Source of the DNA: Roseateles sp.
GTDB taxonomy: Bacteria > Pseudomonadota > Gammaproteobacteria > Burkholderiales > Burkholderiaceae_C
Length of the DNA stretch: 64,000 bases
Assembly (NCBI GenBank): GCA_019234295.1
Contig: JAFALK010000083.1
Location: forward strand, 1-64,000
Direction: 5' to 3'
How positions within the stretch are numbered: position 1 is the first letter of the stretch; each line of letters opens with the position of its first letter. Below are positions 24,369-33,582 of the stretch, piece by piece. A model generated the notes under the pieces. The model did not search any database. It had not been told where the DNA came from and worked only from the letters and a program-made list of their open reading frames with translations. The position numbers were made by a program, and so were the translations under genes.

Positions 24369-26171
24369 TCAGAGCTCCTTCTTGCGCAGACGGTCCACGA
24401 TGTGGTCGGCCGTGCGCCAGGCCAGGGCCATGATCGTGAGGGTGGGGTTCTTGTCGGCGTTGGACGCGAAGGGCGCGCCGTCGGTGAGGAAGAGGTTGTC
24501 CACGTCCCAGGTCTGGCTCCAGCGGTTGACGACGGAACGCTTGGCGTCCGCACCCATGATGGCGCCGCCCACCTCATGGATGATGGAGCCACCCGTGGCG
24601 ATGGCCTTGGCACCGTCGAGCTGCGGGCCATGATGCGTCTTTCCGCCCATGGCCTCGATGATCTGGGCGAAGGTCTTCTGCATATGGGCCGCCTGGCGGG
24701 TCTCGTGCTCGCTCCACTGCCAGTGAAAACGCAACACCGGGATGCCATAGCGGTCTTTCACGGCGGGGTCGATTTCGCAGAAGGACTTCTCGTTGGGGAT
24801 CATCTCGCCGCGGCCCGAGAACCAGACGAAGGAGCCGTAGTAGCGCCGCGCGTCTTGCTTGAAGGACTTGCCGTACGTCCCGCCGTTGAGCCACTGCAGG
24901 CCCGCGCCGGTGTCGAGCGAGGGCATGCGCTTGCCCGTGCCCAGCTCGATGTGATAGCCGCGCGCAAAGCCGAGTTCGCCCTTGAGCTGCTGCTGATAGA
25001 GCCACCAGGGGGAGTAGACATGGCTGCCGCCGGCGCCGTCCTCGTTGTGGTCGGGCAGGCCCTCTAGCAGGGGCACCTGGCCACCCAGGTCGCTGCCCAC
25101 GGTGTCCATCAAATACTTGCCGACGAGGCCGCTGCTGTTGGCCAGGCCCTGCGGGAAGTTGGCAGACCTGGAGTTGAGCAAGATGCGCACCGACTCCGCT
25201 GCGCTGGCCGCCAGCACGACCACGCGGCCGTGCACCTCCTCGTGATTGCCTGTGGCCTTGTCGATGAAGCGCACGCCGCGCGCCTTGCCGTTCTTGCCGA
25301 GCACCACCTCGTAGGCCATGGCATTGCAGACAATGTCGAGGTTGCCGCTGTCCAGTGCCGGCGGAAGGTGCACGGCCGGCGACTGGTAGGTGGCGCGAAT
25401 GGCGCAGCCGCGTCCGCAGGGCGTGGCCCAGAAGCAGGCGGCGCGGCGCTGCATGTCCTTCTCGAGGATGGCCTGCGCGCGCGCATTTCCGGGGTGCAGC
25501 TTGGCGGGCAGGCTCTTGTGGTCCAGGGCCTTGGTCAGCACCGCGCGGTGGATGGGCACGACGGGCACGCCCATCTGGGCAGCACGCTGCTTGACGAGCC
25601 GTTCGCCCACGCGCGCGGCGGGTGCCGGCAGCAGCACGCCCTCGGGCGAGTCGGGCGTGTTCTCCATGCCCTCGTTGCTGCCATAGACGCCGATCAGCAT
25701 TTCCACCTTGTCGTAATAGGGCGCGAGCTCCTCATACGTCAGCGGCCAGTCGAAGCCCAGGCCATCGCGCGTCCTCGGCTTGAAGTCGTAGGGGCCGTTG
25801 CGCAGGGCGATGCGGCCCCAATGGTTGGTTCGGCCGCCGAGCATGCGGGCGCGCCACCAGTCAAAGCGCTGCTGCGGATCGTCGTTGGCCTGGGTGTAGG
25901 GCTCGCCGGGGACCTGCCAGCCGCCGTCGATCGTGGCGTCGTGAAAACCGAAGGGCTTCTCGGGCGTGCCGGCGCCGCGCAGCGGGGCCTCGGCGTTGGT
26001 CTGGAACATCGGCGTCTCTTTGACGATGTCGTATTTGCGGCCGGCTTCCAGCATCAGCACCTTCACGCCTTCCATGGCGAGCGTGTAGGCCGTCTGTCCG
26101 CCTCCAGCACCGGAGCCGACGACGATGACGTCGTAGTCCTTCCTGAGCGTCTTGGGAGTCACGTAGGGCAA
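24369..26171 (-). CDS. GMC-family FAD-dependent sugar dehydrogenase (catalytic subunit)
   Basis: A 600-residue GMC oxidoreductase. The FAD Rossmann motif is VIVVGSGAGGG (residues about 15-25), with LMLEAGRKYD as the ribose-binding strand. The FAD loop is RARMLGGRTNHWGR, and a cysteine-containing middle segment (CFWATPCGRGCAIRAT) is typical of glucoside 3-dehydrogenase-like subunits. The end contains the GMC C motif with an active-site His in IIHEVGGAIMG and NPTLTIMALAWRTADHI. No signal peptide is seen, so export is probably by hitch-hiking with the Tat-tagged small subunit encoded next. Neighbours (DUF1080, isomerases, sugar importer) suggest oxidation of a glycoside, perhaps at C3. Specificity is inference. 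Confidence 0.88.
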   Translation of the reverse strand: MPYVTPKTLRKDYDVIVVGSGAGGGQTAYTLAMEGVKVLMLEAGRKYDIVKETPMFQTNAEAPLRGAGTPEKPFGFHDATIDGGWQVPGEPYTQANDDPQQRFDWWRARMLGGRTNHWGRIALRNGPYDFKPRTRDGLGFDWPLTYEELAPYYDKVEMLIGVYGSNEGMENTPDSPEGVLLPAPAARVGERLVKQRAAQMGVPVVPIHRAVLTKALDHKSLPAKLHPGNARAQAILEKDMQRRAACFWATPCGRGCAIRATYQSPAVHLPPALDSGNLDIVCNAMAYEVVLGKNGKARGVRFIDKATGNHEEVHGRVVVLAASAAESVRILLNSRSANFPQGLANSSGLVGKYLMDTVGSDLGGQVPLLEGLPDHNEDGAGGSHVYSPWWLYQQQLKGELGFARGYHIELGTGKRMPSLDTGAGLQWLNGGTYGKSFKQDARRYYGSFVWFSGRGEMIPNEKSFCEIDPAVKDRYGIPVLRFHWQWSEHETRQAAHMQKTFAQIIEAMGGKTHHGPQLDGAKAIATGGSIIHEVGGAIMGADAKRSVVNRWSQTWDVDNLFLTDGAPFASNADKNPTLTIMALAWRTADHIVDRLRKKEL

Positions 26172-26181
26172 GAGGGTCTCC

Positions 26182-27303
26182 TTAGAAAGCTATCCATCGA
26201 CCGTTCGAGGCGACGGCCCGTTCGACGAAGCGCACGCCGCGCGCGCCGTCTTCCACTCGTGGGTAGTCGCCGCTGCGGGTTCCGGCGTGCAGGTCGGCGG
26301 CCAGTTCGGTGTACAGATTGGCGAAGGCCTCGATGAAGCCTTCCGGGTGGCCCGGCGGCAAGCGGCAGGCGCGTCTGGCGGCCTCGCTCAGGTTGGCCGA
26401 GCCGCGCGTGAGCTTGCGAGGCGCTTCGTCGAGCGGCGCGTGGACCAGCACGTTCGGGTCCTCCTGCTGCCAGCTCAGGCTGCCGCGCTCGCCGAATACG
26501 CGGATGCGCAGGTCGTTCTCGTGGCCGATGGCCATCTGCGAGGCGAGCAGCACGCCGCGCGCGCCGCCCTCCAAACGCAGCAGCACGCTCGCGTCGTCAT
26601 CGAGCGTGCGCCCGGCGCCGAAGCTGCTGAGCTCGGCGCAGAGCTGCTCGATACCCTGGCCGGTGATGGTGTGCAGCAGGTTCTCCGCATGTGTGCCGAT
26701 GTCGCCGAGCGCGCCGCCGGGGCCGCTCTGCGCGGGGTCGGTGCGCCAGCTCGACTGCTTGTTGCTCGACGTCTCCATCGCACCGGCAAGCCAGCCCTGG
26801 TGGTATTCCACGATGGCCTTGCGGACCTTGCCGATCACGCCGGAGCGCACGAGCTCGCGGGCCTCCCGAACCATGGGGTAGCCTGTGTAGTTGTAGGTCA
26901 CAGCGAAGGCCGTGCCGCGTGCTTTCACGAGCGCCGCGAGTTCCTCTGCTTGGGCCCAGCGGTGCACCAAGGGCTTGTCGCAGGCGACGTTGAAGCCGGC
27001 GTCAACGAAGGCTTTGGCCACCTCGTAGTGCAGGTGGTTGGGCGTGACGATGACGACGAGGTCCACGCGCTCGTTTGCAGGGCGGCGCTGCTCGTCGGCC
27101 AGCAGCGTGTGCCAGTCGGGATGGTTGCGATCGGAGGCCAGGCCCAGTTCGCGGCCCGAGGCGAGCGACTTCTCTGGCGAGGAGGAGAGCGCCCCCGACA
27201 CCAGCTTGTAGTGTCCGTCAAGCGCCATCGCATGGCGGTGCACGGCACCGATGAAGGCGTCCTTGCCGCCACCGATCATGGCAACGCGCAGGCGCCGGTT
27301 CAT
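26182..27303 (-). CDS. Gfo/Idh/MocA-family oxidoreductase
   Basis: A 373-residue NAD(P)-dependent dehydrogenase. The N-terminal Rossmann domain has [21 protein letters not shown] and [33 protein letters not shown] (with the family Lys in the DKP motif). The C-terminal alpha/beta domain has [15 protein letters not shown]. Family members interconvert sugar alcohols and ketoses, and some reduce 3-keto-sugars. The Met at 27303 overlaps the stop of the upstream isomerase gene (ATGA), which supports it over a far upstream Met and suggests coupled translation. It sits 10 bases before the GMC gene in the operon and probably acts in the cytoplasm on the imported keto-sugar. Confidence 0.88.
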   Translation of the reverse strand: MNRRLRVAMIGGGKDAFIGAVHRHAMALDGHYKLVSGALSSSPEKSLASGRELGLASDRNHPDWHTLLADEQRRPANERVDLVVIVTPNHLHYEVAKAFVDAGFNVACDKPLVHRWAQAEELAALVKARGTAFAVTYNYTGYPMVREARELVRSGVIGKVRKAIVEYHQGWLAGAMETSSNKQSSWRTDPAQSGPGGALGDIGTHAENLLHTITGQGIEQLCAELSSFGAGRTLDDDASVLLRLEGGARGVLLASQMAIGHENDLRIRVFGERGSLSWQQEDPNVLVHAPLDEAPRKLTRGSANLSEAARRACRLPPGHPEGFIEAFANLYTELAADLHAGTRSGDYPRVEDGARGVRFVERAVASNGRWIAF

Positions 27304-28310
27304 GCCTTGGCCCCCTTGCCGAAATTGGCGTCGAAGGCGCCATGGGCCGGCGGAAAATCGAGCTTGCGGCAATAGGCCGCGCTCTCCGTCGCCCCGTGCA
27401 CGCGGTCCATGCGGCTGTCTTCCCACTCAACCGACAGCGGCCCCTGGTAGCCCACGTCGCCGAGCGCCACCATGATGGATTCGAAATCGATCATGCCGCG
27501 CCCCACGCTGCGGAAGTCCCAGCCGCGGCGCGGGTCACCGAAGCTCGTGTGCCCGCCGAAGGTGCCCACGGTGCCATCGCCGCGGCCCCACCAGACGTCC
27601 TTCATGTGCACGTGGAAGATGCGCGGCCCGAACTGTCGGATGAAGCGCACATAGTCCACACCCTGGTAGGCGAAATGGCTGGGGTCGAAGTTGAAGCCAA
27701 AGCGCGGGTGCTGGTTCACGGCCTCGAGCGCGCGTTCAGAGCTGGCGATGTCGAAGGCAATCTCTGTTGGGTGCACCTCCAGCGCGAAGTTCACGCCCTG
27801 GCGCTCGAACTCGTCGAGGATGGGCTTGAAGCGCCGGCCGAAGTCGGCATAGCCCTCATCCCAGAAGCTTTGCGGCGTGGGCGGGAAGGCATAGGCCGCA
27901 TGCCAGATCGAGGAGCCGGTGAACCCGGTCACGCGCTGTACGCCGAGCAGGGCTGCGGCCCTGGCCGTGTCGGCCAGCTCGCGCGCGGCGCGCTGGCGCA
28001 CGCCCTCGGGCTCGCCGTCGCCCCACACATGGGCGGGCAGGATGGTGCGATGGCGCGCGTCGATCAGGTCACACACGGCCTGGCCCACGAGGTGGTTTCC
28101 GATGGCGTAGACCTCCAGGCCGTGTTGGGCAAGCAGCGCGCGTTGCGCGGCGGCGTAGCCCGGCTCCGCCAGCGCGCGCTGCACATTGAAGTGGTCACCG
28201 CCGCAGGCCAGCTCCAGGCCGTCGTAGCCCATGCTCTTGGCCAGGGGCGCGAGTTCGGCGATCGGAAGGTCGGTCCATTGACCGGTGAAGAGGGTCAGAG
28301 GTCTTGCCAT
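27300..28310 (-). CDS. Sugar phosphate isomerase/epimerase-type TIM-barrel protein (cytoplasmic)
   Basis: A 336-residue AP endonuclease family 2/xylose-isomerase-like TIM barrel. Metal-ligand segments are visible: [12 protein letters not shown] (Glu), [12 protein letters not shown] (Asp/His), FHVHMKDV (His) and [12 protein letters not shown] (Glu), matching the four-ligand set of the fold. No signal peptide is present. Family members epimerise or isomerise sugars such as 3-keto or inosose compounds. It lies 5 bases downstream of the sugar-binding protein gene and overlaps the Gfo/Idh/MocA gene by 4 bases, so a joint pathway is likely. A second, exported relative opens the operon. Confidence 0.87.
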   Translation of the reverse strand: MARPLTLFTGQWTDLPIAELAPLAKSMGYDGLELACGGDHFNVQRALAEPGYAAAQRALLAQHGLEVYAIGNHLVGQAVCDLIDARHRTILPAHVWGDGEPEGVRQRAARELADTARAAALLGVQRVTGFTGSSIWHAAYAFPPTPQSFWDEGYADFGRRFKPILDEFERQGVNFALEVHPTEIAFDIASSERALEAVNQHPRFGFNFDPSHFAYQGVDYVRFIRQFGPRIFHVHMKDVWWGRGDGTVGTFGGHTSFGDPRRGWDFRSVGRGMIDFESIMVALGDVGYQGPLSVEWEDSRMDRVHGATESAAYCRKLDFPPAHGAFDANFGKGAKA

Positions 28311-28315
28311 GATCG

Positions 28316-29263
28316 TCAGAACGGTGAATCCGGGAAGTAGAAGTCCTTGGCGTTGTCCTTCGTGATCAGCACCGAGGGGATGATGGTCTTGGCCGCCAGC
28401 TTCTCACCTTTGAGGCGTGTCTCGGCCGTGAGCTTGATGGCGTCGTAAATGAACTTGGGCGAGTAGGAGACGTTGGCCTGGATGCGCGGGTCGGTGCCGG
28501 CCATCATCAGCTTGACCATTCCCTTGGCGCCGGCGCCGCCAAAGACGAGCTTGATGTCCGTACGCTTGGCCTGGTCGATGGCCTTGAGCACGCCAAAGGC
28601 CATGTCATCGTCAGCGGCCCAGACGGCGTCGATGTGCTTGAAGCGGGTCAAGAAGTCCTGCATGACCTTGAAGGCATCGTCGCGGTTCCAGTTGCCGTGC
28701 TTGGCGTCCAGCAGCTTGATACCCGGGTGCTTGGCGAGCACGCTCTTGAAGGCGTCCATGCGCTCGTTGTCGATGGTGGTCGGGATGCCGCGCAGGGCCA
28801 CGATCTCGCCCTTGTCGCCCAACTGCTTGGCGATGAACTCCGCCGGCACGGTGCCAAAGGCGGTGTTGTCGCCGGACACATAGGCATCCTGGGCAGCGGG
28901 GTCGGTCAGGCCGCGGTCGACCACGGTCACGTACACGCCTTTGCCGTGCAGTTGCTGCACGGGCTTGGTCAAGGCAGCGGACTCCTGCGGGAGGATGACC
29001 AGGGCATTGATCTTGTTGGTCGTCAGCAGATCCTGCAGCTGGTTGGCCTGCTCGCCGGCGGAGGCCGCAGCCTTGACGGTGATCTTGAGCCCCGGGTTCT
29101 GTGCCTCCAGCTCCTTCTTGGCTTGGTTGGCCCACCAGACGATGCCGGCCGTAAAGCCGTGGTCGGCGGCGGGGATTGCCACGCCGAGATTGAGCTTCGT
29201 CTGGGCCTGGGCGCTGAAAACGGCGGCCAGGGTGAGCGCGACGGCGAGTCTGCGAGTCAGCAT
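28316..29263 (-). CDS. Sugar ABC transporter substrate-binding protein (ribose-binding type)
   Basis: A 315-residue periplasmic binding protein with a Sec signal peptide (cleavage at AQA, residue about 21) and a peripla_BP_4 fold. Segments include [84 protein letters not shown] and [17 protein letters not shown]. It belongs with the permease and ATPase encoded 9 bases upstream. The aromatic and acidic ligand residues of ribose-type binders are in place, but the ligand cannot be read from sequence. The context suggests a glycoside, keto-glycoside or released sugar. Confidence 0.9.
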   Translation of the reverse strand: MLTRRLAVALTLAAVFSAQAQTKLNLGVAIPAADHGFTAGIVWWANQAKKELEAQNPGLKITVKAAASAGEQANQLQDLLTTNKINALVILPQESAALTKPVQQLHGKGVYVTVVDRGLTDPAAQDAYVSGDNTAFGTVPAEFIAKQLGDKGEIVALRGIPTTIDNERMDAFKSVLAKHPGIKLLDAKHGNWNRDDAFKVMQDFLTRFKHIDAVWAADDDMAFGVLKAIDQAKRTDIKLVFGGAGAKGMVKLMMAGTDPRIQANVSYSPKFIYDAIKLTAETRLKGEKLAAKTIIPSVLITKDNAKDFYFPDSPF

Positions 29264-29272
29264 GGAGTCTCC

Positions 29273-30229
29273 TTATCGTTGGCGCCTTTGCATGAAGGCG
29301 ATGGCAATGATCACGATGCCCTGGACTGCGGCGTTCAGATGGATGCTGATGAAGCTGGTGAGGTTGAGGACATTGCCGATCACCGAGAGCAGCAGTGCCC
29401 CGACCACCGTGCCGACAATGCTGCCCGAGCCGCCCTTCAGCGCCGTGCCGCCAATGATCACCGCGGCGATGGCCTCCAGCTCCCAGAGCAATCCCGTGGT
29501 CGGCGAGGCCGAGCCCAGGCGCGGCACGTAAAGAAGCGTGGCCACGCCGACCATGGCACCGAGCACGACGTAGGTGCCGAGCTTGACCGCGTCGACGTTC
29601 ACGGCGGCATAACGCGCCACCTGCTCGTTGGAGCCGATCGCCTGCACGTAGCGGCCATAGGCGGTGCGCTGCAGCACGGCCGCCGCGGCGCCGGATACCG
29701 CCGCGAACACCCAGATCGGGATGGGCACGCCGAGGAATGCGCCGTAGTAGACGGGGGCGTAAGCGTCGGCCAGCTCGTTGTCCAGCGTGATGGCGCCGCC
29801 GTCCGCTGCCCAGGTCAGCACCGCGCGGAAGATGCCCAGCGTGCCAAGCGTGACGATGAAGGGCTCGATGCGGCCGCGCGTGATCAGCCAGCCGTGGGCG
29901 AAGCCCAGAAGGCTGCCGATCAGCACCGCGCCGCCAGCGCCGGCGAACACAGCCAGCTGCGGCGCCACGCCATGCGCGCCGAGCGCATTCATCAGCAGGA
30001 TCACGCAGCCTGCGATCAGGGCGGCCATGGAGCCGACCGAGAGGTCGATGCCGCCGCCCACGATCACGAAGCACATGCCCACCGCGATGATGCCGGTGAA
30101 GGTGGTGCGGCTCAGCACGTTGAGCGCGTTGTCCACCGTGGCGAAGTCGGCGTTGAGCAGGCTGGCGATGAGGCACAGCACGGCCAGGCCGGCGATCGGG
30201 CCGAAACCCTTAATGCGTTCCAGTGGCAT
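29273..30229 (-). CDS. Sugar ABC transporter permease (RbsC-like)
   Basis: A 318-residue BPD_transp_2 membrane protein with about nine or ten hydrophobic helices. Typical signatures are [28 protein letters not shown] near the N-terminus, [22 protein letters not shown], the coupling-loop-like [29 protein letters not shown] and [16 protein letters not shown]. It forms the membrane channel for the adjacent ATPase and binding protein. It overlaps the ATPase gene by 20 bases, indicating translational coupling within the operon. Only one permease is encoded, as in ribose-type importers that work as homodimers. Confidence 0.92.
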   Translation of the reverse strand: MPLERIKGFGPIAGLAVLCLIASLLNADFATVDNALNVLSRTTFTGIIAVGMCFVIVGGGIDLSVGSMAALIAGCVILLMNALGAHGVAPQLAVFAGAGGAVLIGSLLGFAHGWLITRGRIEPFIVTLGTLGIFRAVLTWAADGGAITLDNELADAYAPVYYGAFLGVPIPIWVFAAVSGAAAAVLQRTAYGRYVQAIGSNEQVARYAAVNVDAVKLGTYVVLGAMVGVATLLYVPRLGSASPTTGLLWELEAIAAVIIGGTALKGGSGSIVGTVVGALLLSVIGNVLNLTSFISIHLNAAVQGIVIIAIAFMQRRQR

Positions 30230-31679
30230 GGGCGATGAGCAGTTCTTCGGTGGCGCCGTCGGCGTCCACGCAGGTTTGCAGGCGGCCCGCGCGCAGCACG
30301 GCGATGCGGTGGCACAGGCCGATGAGTTCCATCAGTTCGGAGGAGATCACGACGACCGCCAGACCTTGGGCGGCCAGGCGCTGGATCAAGCCATAGAGCT
30401 CGCGCTTGGCGCCCACATCCACGCCGCGCGTGGGTTCGTCGAGCACGACGATGCGGGGGTTGGGCTGCAGCACCTTGGCGAGCGCGAGCTTTTGCTGGTT
30501 GCCGCCCGACATGGAGCCGGCGCGCACCATCAGCGAGGCTGCGCGGATGCCGAAGTCCTCGACGGCGCGGGCCAACGCAGCCGCTTCCTCGGCCGGCCTC
30601 AGCCAGGGCTTCAGCGTCATGAGCGTGAGGTTCTGCCCGAGCCCGAAATCGAGGTGCAGGCCTTTGCCCTTGCGGTCTTCGCTCAGGTACGTGAGGCCGA
30701 GGCCCGCGGCTTCGCGCGGGTTACGGATCCGCACCTCGTGCCCGGCAATCTGCACGCTCCGGGCGCTGCCCGGGCGCAAGCCCATCAGGCCTTCGAACAG
30801 TTCGGTGCGGCCGGCGCCGACGAGGCCGGCAAAGCCGAGGATCTCGCCGGGTGCGACCTCGAAGCTCACGTCTTCGCACCAGCCCGGCACGCTCAACCCG
30901 TCCACGCGCAGCAGCGGCGCGGTCTCGGGACGTGGTGTCTTCGGAGGGAACAGGTCGCTGAGCTCGCGGCCCACCATCAGGCCGGCCATCTGCGTGCGCG
31001 TCAGGCTGGCCGTGGCCGCGCGCATGACGAAGCGGCCATCGCGCATCACGACGACCTCCTCGGTCAGGCGCTGCACTTCCTCGAGCTTGTGCGAGATGTA
31101 GATCAACGTCACGCCGTCCTGCTTGAGCTTGCCGATCAGCGTGAACAGCGCCTCCGCCTCGGCGCTCGTGAGCGTGGCTGTGGGCTCGTCCATCACCAGC
31201 ACGCGCGCGCGGCGCTGCAAAGCCTTGGCGATCTCCACCCGCTGCTTCTCGGCCAGGCTCAGGGTGCGCACGCGTGCATCAGGCGAGCAGCCCAGGCCCA
31301 CCTGTTGCAACAGCTCCACGGTCGCGACCCGCATGGCGCCGTCGTCGAGCCACCAGCCGCGCTTGAGCTCGTGGCCGAGGAAGATGTTCTGCGCGATCGT
31401 CAGGTGCTCGGCCAAGGCGAACTCCTGGTGGATCATCGCGATGCCGCGTGCCTCAGCGGCGCGCGGGCCGTCGAAGTGCACGGGGTCTCCGTCGATCCGC
31501 AATTCGCCGCTGCTGGGCGCCTCGTAGCCGGCCAGGATCTTCATCAGCGTGCTCTTGCCGGCCCCGTTCTCGCCGAGCAGGCCCACGGCACTGCCCGCGG
31601 CGAGCTCGAAGCTCACCTCGTGCAGGACCGGCACCGGGCCGAAGGCCTTCGCGATGGCGTGGAAGCCCAGCGTCTTCAT
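30210..31679 (-). CDS. Sugar ABC transporter ATP-binding protein (RbsA-like, two ABC domains)
   Basis: A 489-residue double ATPase. The first nucleotide-binding domain has Walker [14 protein letters not shown], signature [15 protein letters not shown] and Walker [12 protein letters not shown]. The second (from about residue 240) has the degenerate Walker [14 protein letters not shown] typical of RbsA/XylG, signature [14 protein letters not shown] and [15 protein letters not shown]. It powers import of the sugar bound by the protein encoded at 28316. It overlaps the preceding TIM-barrel gene by 4 bases (ATGA) and the permease gene by 20. Length and architecture are standard for the carbohydrate uptake transporter-2 family. 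Confidence 0.93.
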   Translation of the reverse strand: MKTLGFHAIAKAFGPVPVLHEVSFELAAGSAVGLLGENGAGKSTLMKILAGYEAPSSGELRIDGDPVHFDGPRAAEARGIAMIHQEFALAEHLTIAQNIFLGHELKRGWWLDDGAMRVATVELLQQVGLGCSPDARVRTLSLAEKQRVEIAKALQRRARVLVMDEPTATLTSAEAEALFTLIGKLKQDGVTLIYISHKLEEVQRLTEEVVVMRDGRFVMRAATASLTRTQMAGLMVGRELSDLFPPKTPRPETAPLLRVDGLSVPGWCEDVSFEVAPGEILGFAGLVGAGRTELFEGLMGLRPGSARSVQIAGHEVRIRNPREAAGLGLTYLSEDRKGKGLHLDFGLGQNLTLMTLKPWLRPAEEAAALARAVEDFGIRAASLMVRAGSMSGGNQQKLALAKVLQPNPRIVVLDEPTRGVDVGAKRELYGLIQRLAAQGLAVVVISSELMELIGLCHRIAVLRAGRLQTCVDADGATEELLIAHATGTH

Positions 31680-32569
31680 CCGCTCATTTTGACCGTCAGG
31701 CCTTTCATGAAACGCAAGCTGATACCCAGGCTTTCCATAGGTGAGGCGGCCGCGTCATGCTCCACGAAGAAGTGCCGGATGCCTGCGCTGGCCGGGTCGG
31801 CGAGCAGGCGCGGGAAGTCGATGAGCCCGGGGCCGACCTCCGTCATCAGGTGGTGGGCTTGGTCCATGTTCAGGCTCAGCACATCTTGGCCGGCGGCCAG
31901 CGCAGCGGCTTTGGCTTGCTTCAGGTGGACCATGGGGAAGCGGCCTGGGTAGCGCCGCATCAGGGCGAGCGGGTCCTGCCCGGCGACCGCGGCCCAGTAC
32001 AGGTCCAGCTCCATCTGCACGAGGGCAGGATCGCAGCGCGTCAGCAAGAGCTCATAGGGCTGCTGGCCGTTGACGGTGGCGAACTCGAAGTGGTGGTTGT
32101 GATAGCAGAGCTGCAGGCCCGCGTTGCGGCAGGTTTCGCCGGCGCGGTTGAAGGCTTCGGCGCGGCGCTTCCAAGCATCGAGGTCACGCCACTGTTCCTG
32201 CGGCGTCCACGGGACCACGAGATAGTGGTGGCCGATGGTCAGGGCTTCGTCGATCACCCGCGCAGCCTCCGGGCCCAGCACGCTGTCGCCGACGTGGGCG
32301 GAGGGCGCTGTCAGGTTCAAATCGCGCAGCAGTGCCTTGATATCGGCCGGCTTCTGACCGAAGTAGCCGGCGAATTCGACCTCCTGGTAGCCCAGGCGGG
32401 CCACCGCGGCCAGCGTGCCCCGGAAGTCCTTTTCCATGCCGGTGCGCACCGTGTAAAGCTGCACGCCGGGGTGGGCGATGCGCGGGCTGTCCGCGGCGCG
32501 CGCGGTTGAGTGGGCGAGGGGATTCGCGCCGCTGGCCAGCAGGGCCAGCAGCAGACTGCGTCTCTTCAT
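31676..32569 (-). CDS. Exported sugar isomerase/epimerase-like TIM-barrel protein
   Basis: A 297-residue xylose-isomerase-like TIM barrel with a signal sequence (KRRSLLLALLASGANPLAHSTARA, residues 2-25; the twin Arg makes Tat export possible). The mature part has QLYTVRTGMEKDFRGTLAAVARLGYQEVEFAGYFG, CYHNHHFEF (metal-binding region), QMELDLYWAAVAG, FPMVHLKQAK and FFVEHDAA, matching the metal-ligand set of the fold. The ATG at 32569 follows AGGAG. It is the first gene of the nine-gene operon. An exported TIM-barrel isomerase next to a periplasmic GMC dehydrogenase and DUF1080 protein fits a periplasmic keto-glycoside lyase role (inference). Confidence 0.85.
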   Translation of the reverse strand: MKRRSLLLALLASGANPLAHSTARAADSPRIAHPGVQLYTVRTGMEKDFRGTLAAVARLGYQEVEFAGYFGQKPADIKALLRDLNLTAPSAHVGDSVLGPEAARVIDEALTIGHHYLVVPWTPQEQWRDLDAWKRRAEAFNRAGETCRNAGLQLCYHNHHFEFATVNGQQPYELLLTRCDPALVQMELDLYWAAVAGQDPLALMRRYPGRFPMVHLKQAKAAALAAGQDVLSLNMDQAHHLMTEVGPGLIDFPRLLADPASAGIRHFFVEHDAAASPMESLGISLRFMKGLTVKMSG

Positions 32570-32679
32570 GAAGTGTCTCCTGGAGATATCGCTCGGGCGC
32601 CGCCATTCTGGGGCCATCTTCACCCATTTGTGTTTTTCGCTCGCCGCTATCATCGAGTGCCTCGCCCAGCCACCATTCC

Positions 32680-33567
32680 GTGACCTTGCTCGCCGCATGT
32701 TTCCGGACCGCAATCGTCGCAGCCGCGGCGCTGTTGGGCGCTGCGCCGTCGTTGTCCGAACCCGGCTCGGTCGTCTATCCGATCTCCGGCGTGCCCGACG
32801 ACCGGCGCAGCGAATACTACGTCCGTCTCTTGCAGATGGCCTTGGACAAGGGTGGCGGCGGCCGGCAGGCGGGCGCGGCCGCCACGCCCAGCGTGAACCT
32901 GCGCTCCTTTGAACTCCTGGCGACACGCAAGGGCATCGACGTCGTTTGGGCACCCATCACGGGCGAACTCGAGCAGGACTTCCTGCCCGTGCGCGTGCCG
33001 CTGGACAAGGGTGTGCTCGGCTGGCGGATCTTCCTGATCAACAAAAAGGATCGGGATCAGTTCGCGGCGGTGCGGACCCTGGGTGATCTCAGGGCCTTCT
33101 CCGCCGGCCAGGCTGGCGAGTGGGTGGACACGCAGATCCTGCGGTACAACGGCATCTCCGTCGTGGAGTCCACGTTGTACGAGAACATGTTCAGGATGCT
33201 GGCCGGCCATCGCTTTCGGTTCATGCCGCGCGGCGTTGCCGAAATCGTCGGTGAGGCCTCGAACTACGGGCATACGGGTCTGGCCATCGAGCAGCACTTG
33301 GCCCTGCACTACCCTTTTTGCACCTATTACTTCGTGGCGAAGGGCAACGCCGCTTTGGCTCACCAGATCGAGCGCGGCTTGCGCAGCGCGCAGCTGGATG
33401 GCTCATTCGAGGCCCTGTTCCAGCAATACATGGGCCACGAGATCGCTGCGGCCCGGCTCGATAAGCGCCTGGTGTTCGAGCTCGACAACCCGACCCTGCC
33501 GCCTCACGAAGCGCCGGGCCAGGCCGAGTGCCGCAGCGCCTCTGCGGGCATCGCACAAGCGCATTGA
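32680..33567 (+). CDS. Exported solute-binding-like protein (type 3 fold), function unknown
   Basis: A 295-residue protein beginning with GTG and a signal peptide (hydrophobic core residues 7-22, cleavage near SLS-EP). The mature part resembles bacterial extracellular solute-binding family 3 proteins that stand alone without a transporter: SEYYVRLLQMALDKGGG, DVVWAPITGELEQDFLPVRVPLDKGVLGWRIFLINK, VRTLGDLRAFSAGQAGEWVDTQIL and ALHYPFCTYYFVAKGN. It is divergent from the nine-gene sugar operon across a 110-base spacer and is followed 15 bases later by the SMP-30 gene. Such stand-alone proteins can be sensors or orphan binders. I do not recognise a specific role. Confidence 0.75.
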   Translation: MTLLAACFRTAIVAAAALLGAAPSLSEPGSVVYPISGVPDDRRSEYYVRLLQMALDKGGGGRQAGAAATPSVNLRSFELLATRKGIDVVWAPITGELEQDFLPVRVPLDKGVLGWRIFLINKKDRDQFAAVRTLGDLRAFSAGQAGEWVDTQILRYNGISVVESTLYENMFRMLAGHRFRFMPRGVAEIVGEASNYGHTGLAIEQHLALHYPFCTYYFVAKGNAALAHQIERGLRSAQLDGSFEALFQQYMGHEIAAARLDKRLVFELDNPTLPPHEAPGQAECRSASAGIAQAH

Positions 33568-33582
33568 TCCACAATCGCGGGC

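Noticed and set aside
28634..30238. 534-codon plus-strand frame
   Set aside because: It is antisense to the sugar-binding protein and permease genes; its His/Gln/Asp-rich composition is typical of antisense of GC-rich coding sequence.
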